A DNA stretch of 7,493 nucleotides from Eubacterium sp. (GTDB lineage: Bacteria; Bacillota; Clostridia; Oscillospirales; Acutalibacteraceae), in assembly GCA_029054965.1 (NCBI GenBank), contig JAIDEF010000315.1, forward strand, positions 1,898 through 9,390. The letters run 5' to 3'. Every line of letters starts with the position of its first letter. The stretch's first letter is position 1. The notes below the pieces were generated by a model. The model had not been told where the DNA came from. It saw nothing but the letters and a program-made list of their open reading frames with translations, and did not search any database. A program made the translations under genes and the position numbers. Positions 5,803 to 7,493 of this stretch are shown here, piece after piece.

Positions 5803-6533
5803 ACGAATTTCCCCATTTTATAATTTAACATTCTATTTATATTGCCAGGTTTACTTGTATATAAATGCGCATATACACCCTGTTTACATACAACATAACC
5901 ATTTAATCTATGGGATTTATTATAATTATAATCATTTTTTGAAAATCCACCTACAGTTGTATTAGGATGCGTATGTATTGTTCCTACAACACGAGTATTT
6001 TGAGGTCTTGAATAATATTTACATTGCTTAACCGGATCGCATTCTGTTTTTTTCCCTATGGCATACTCAGTATAGCCATAGTAATATGTGTGATTTTTGA
6101 TATATGAATATAATAACGCACATATTTCTTTATTCATATTCTTGGATTTTTTAAAATGGTCATTAGCCCATTTTTTTAGTGCTTCTTTAGGCGTTTTAAA
6201 ATCCTTTTTTGCAGAATAACCATACGGGTCACTATTGTTTGTTGGATTATTCATACAATAAGCAAATGAACATATTCCTGAGAAATTATTCTTTTCTGCT
6301 TGTATATACTCAGGTAAATCCGCATTAATGAATCTGAAAATGCTCGGGTCATAGTAACGTGACTGGAGATAGTAATAGCCTGTTTCAGTATCAAGGTAAT
6401 AGCCACGATAGCGGAGCGGATTTGCATTTGCGAGCTCTATCCAGTCGTTATCACTGTCTATATCTGAAACACTTGCTGTTCTGCCCCATTCGTCACAATC
6501 ATAATACAATAATTTGTAAATATTTGTCAACAT
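5799..6533 (-). CDS. Truncated RHS core fused to a JAMM/JAB-like (DUF4329-type) C-terminal toxin domain
   Basis: The frame encodes up to 244 residues. Residues 12-107 are the end of an RHS repeat-associated core: DEWGR, ANANPLRYRGYYLDTETG, YYLQSRYYDPSIFRFINAD (53-72) and the closing AYCMNNPTNNSDPYGYS (91-107). After this junction, where polymorphic toxins switch domain, residues 108-244 carry a different module with GTIHTHPNTTVGGFSKNDY: His187, His189, Ser198 and Asp201 form an HxH-x8-SxxD zinc site of JAMM/MPN type, and Glu136 (NKEICALL) may be the catalytic acid. DUF4329-like peptidases have this shape. The long repeat region of full RHS/WapA proteins is absent, so this is an orphan cassette. 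The ATG at 6533 has no ribosome site and lies upstream of a strong promoter-like sequence, so expression of the first residues is doubtful; it may be silent until recombined. It overlaps the lipoprotein gene by 4 nt. Confidence 0.8.
   Translation of the reverse strand: MLTNIYKLLYYDCDEWGRTASVSDIDSDNDWIELANANPLRYRGYYLDTETGYYYLQSRYYDPSIFRFINADLPEYIQAEKNNFSGICSFAYCMNNPTNNSDPYGYSAKKDFKTPKEALKKWANDHFKKSKNMNKEICALLYSYIKNHTYYYGYTEYAIGKKTECDPVKQCKYYSRPQNTRVVGTIHTHPNTTVGGFSKNDYNYNKSHRLNGYVVCKQGVYAHLYTSKPGNINRMLNYKMGKFV
6355..6378. repeat. 24-bp direct repeat, copy 2 (RHS core)
   Basis: This copy is identical over 24 bp to 5405-5428 and lies within the YYLQSRYYDP part of the RHS fragment. Same-orientation copies about 950 bp apart could recombine and would delete the JAMM-like domain together with its lipoprotein partner. 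Confidence 0.9.
6501..6530 (-). promoter_or_regulatory. Sigma-A-type promoter inside the 5' end of the RHS fragment
   Basis: On the minus strand a consensus -35 TTGACA (6525-6530) and a -10 TATTAT (6501-6506) are separated by 18 bp. The -35 begins directly after the first ATG of the open frame, so a transcript from here would start near 6494, inside the coding frame. It could serve the downstream lipoprotein gene. In such AT-rich DNA, chance matches are possible, although a full TTGACA with correct spacing is less common. Confidence 0.5.
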
Positions 6534-6566
6534 TTATTGTATAAACAAACTATTAAATATACAAAA

Positions 6567-6590
6567 AGCCAGGGTGATTTCTCGTCATGG
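6567..6590 (-). repeat. Diverged copy of the GAAA-loop hairpin; weak terminator
   Basis: By my alignment about 19 of 24 positions agree with the hairpin core at 4731-4754, including the invariant GAGAAATC centre and the CCCTGG arm. Several stem pairs are lost, so the hairpin is weaker, but on the minus strand it is still followed by TTTTT. It lies 33 nt after the stop codon of the 6624-7076 gene, the same place the intact copy has relative to its gene. Confidence 0.6.
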
Positions 6591-6623
6591 GTGTATAACA
6601 TATCAATTTACAAAAATATAAAT

Positions 6624-7076
6624 TTATAGATGATAATTGTAATCTATATTAATTTTTTTAATTTTATAAATTCTAATAATATTATCATTTGTTTTTGAAT
6701 AATTAACTATAGCAGTATAAACATCGGGAAAACCCAATTGTGTTCTTCTTTTACAGTTTCTTCCATTATAAACTATTGATTCAATTGTTCCATTAATTGA
6801 CACCACATAAGTAAATTTATCTAAATTGAGTTTATTAAATTCATAACAAGGATATAAATATTTTAATTTCTCCGCGCCATCATAAAAGCCATTATATTTA
6901 CTATCCTTTATAAAAAAATATTGTGGTTCATTCTCAAAATCATCTAAATCACTTACAAATATTTCATCTATCAATTCTGTTGTTAAATTATGATTAAGTA
7001 CAAACATATAAAAAACACATGCAACAATAATTATTAATAACAATAATACAGATACAGAACTTATTTTCTTAATCAT
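6624..7076 (-). CDS. Membrane-anchored protein of unknown function; candidate immunity protein for the caspase-like domain
   Basis: I do not recognise a family. The 150-residue product starts MIKKISS, followed by a hydrophobic segment (about 8-28) that anchors or exports it. IVAC at 17-20 could be a relaxed lipobox, but the hydrophobic stretch runs on past Cys20, so a plain anchor is as likely. The outer part (30-150) is mixed alpha/beta with FFIKDSKYNGFYDG, FTYVVSINGTIESIVYNG and RIYKIKKINIDYNYHL. AAGGAG lies 11 nt before the ATG at 7076. The gene overlaps the 3' end of the upstream peptidase-like gene by 8 nt and lies in a different frame, the close coupling usual for immunity genes. Very AT-rich codon use suggests recent transfer. 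The immunity role is inferred from size, position and topology. Confidence 0.75.
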   Translation of the reverse strand: MIKKISSVSVLLLLIIIVACVFYMFVLNHNLTTELIDEIFVSDLDDFENEPQYFFIKDSKYNGFYDGAEKLKYLYPCYEFNKLNLDKFTYVVSINGTIESIVYNGRNCKRRTQLGFPDVYTAIVNYSKTNDNIIRIYKIKKINIDYNYHL

Positions 7077-7493
7077 ATTTCCAATTACTCCTTTTATTAG
7101 AAAGACAAACTTTATATTTCTTTTCTCTACTTACATAATGATAGTTAAAATCTTGCCAATATGCACCTTTTTCTTTTGTTAATGGTTGACCATCCATCTT
7201 TGGTTTATTTACACCCCGATAATAGACATTACCATTAACAACTGCCCTAACTGAATGACCCGTAACCTTTTTGGATAAAATTGATGCTGCAGATTCCGTT
7301 TTATTGTTTGATGTACCACCATTACAAGAATTTAAATATATTTTTCCTGTTATTGAAAGGTTTTTCAGTTCAGAAAATTTATGGTCTTTTTTGGTCTCAC
7401 TTCTTTTTTTATTATCATTCTGATTTACAGTTTTTAATATATCACAACCATCAAAACATAATTTTCCAGTACTACCATGAATGTATAAAAATG
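7069..7493 (-). CDS. C-terminal part of a protein with a caspase/CHAT-like peptidase domain (probable toxin tip; N-terminus beyond window)
   Basis: An open frame enters from the right edge and gives 140 residues before TAA at 7069-7071. The sequence starts FLYIHGSTGKLCFDGCDIL and continues ELKNLSITGKIYLNSCNGGT, then AASILSKKVTGHSVRAVVNGNVYYRG. This is the clan CD (caspase/CHAT/C80-like) layout: a His-Gly after a hydrophobic strand (His at 7477-7479), about 50 residues, then a hydrophobic strand ending in the nucleophile Cys (SCNGG, Cys at 7324-7326), followed by a helix and a strand returning to the core. Such domains occur as variable C-terminal tips of RHS and other polymorphic toxins. The overlap with a small membrane-anchored gene supports a toxin/immunity pair. 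The upstream body, and thus whether this is an RHS protein, is outside the window. Confidence 0.7.
   Translation of the reverse strand, partial: FLYIHGSTGKLCFDGCDILKTVNQNDNKKRSETKKDHKFSELKNLSITGKIYLNSCNGGTSNNKTESAASILSKKVTGHSVRAVVNGNVYYRGVNKPKMDGQPLTKEKGAYWQDFNYHYVSREKKYKVCLSNKRSNWKYD

Overview
The window reads as AT-rich, low-GC Gram-positive DNA, most likely from an anaerobic gut or rumen clostridium (Ruminococcus/Oscillospiraceae or Lachnospiraceae type). Three things point there: AAGGAGG-type ribosome binding sites, Bacillota-type short UxuA and SDR-type UxuB proteins, and a yqfC-yqfD sporulation pair. Every gene I can support lies on the minus strand, so transcription runs from high to low coordinates.

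Left part (1-3390), sugar-acid and polysaccharide use. A promoter with a perfect 16-bp palindrome over its -35 box drives uxuA (mannonate dehydratase) and uxuB (SDR-type fructuronate reductase/mannonate oxidoreductase), which are one base apart. After a terminator-like hairpin comes a membrane-anchored or secreted GH30 glycoside hydrolase that runs off the left edge. The set fits breakdown of a glucuronate-bearing plant polysaccharide followed by entry of the uronate into the KDG pathway.

Middle (3392-4651), a yqfC-yqfD operon with overlapping genes. It is preceded by a near-consensus sigma-E-type promoter. The YqfD is short and appears to lack the central region found in usual family members.

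Right part (4653-7493), an AT-rich accessory region that I read as a row of orphan polymorphic-toxin/immunity cassettes. From upstream to downstream: (i) the C-terminal end of a protein with a caspase/CHAT-like His...Cys peptidase signature, overlapping a membrane-anchored small protein by 8 nt; (ii) an RHS core fragment fused to a JAMM/JAB-like (DUF4329-type) domain, overlapping a small lipoprotein by ATGA; (iii) a short RHS-core relic followed 15 nt later by another membrane-anchored small protein. Related GAAA-loop hairpins close cassettes (i) and (iii), and a third relative lies next to the last one. A 24-bp RHS-core repeat is shared by cassettes (ii) and (iii). The surface-anchored nature of all three partner proteins and the peptidase nature of both visible toxin domains are the most notable aspects. 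All function assignments here come from motif reading, with no database search.
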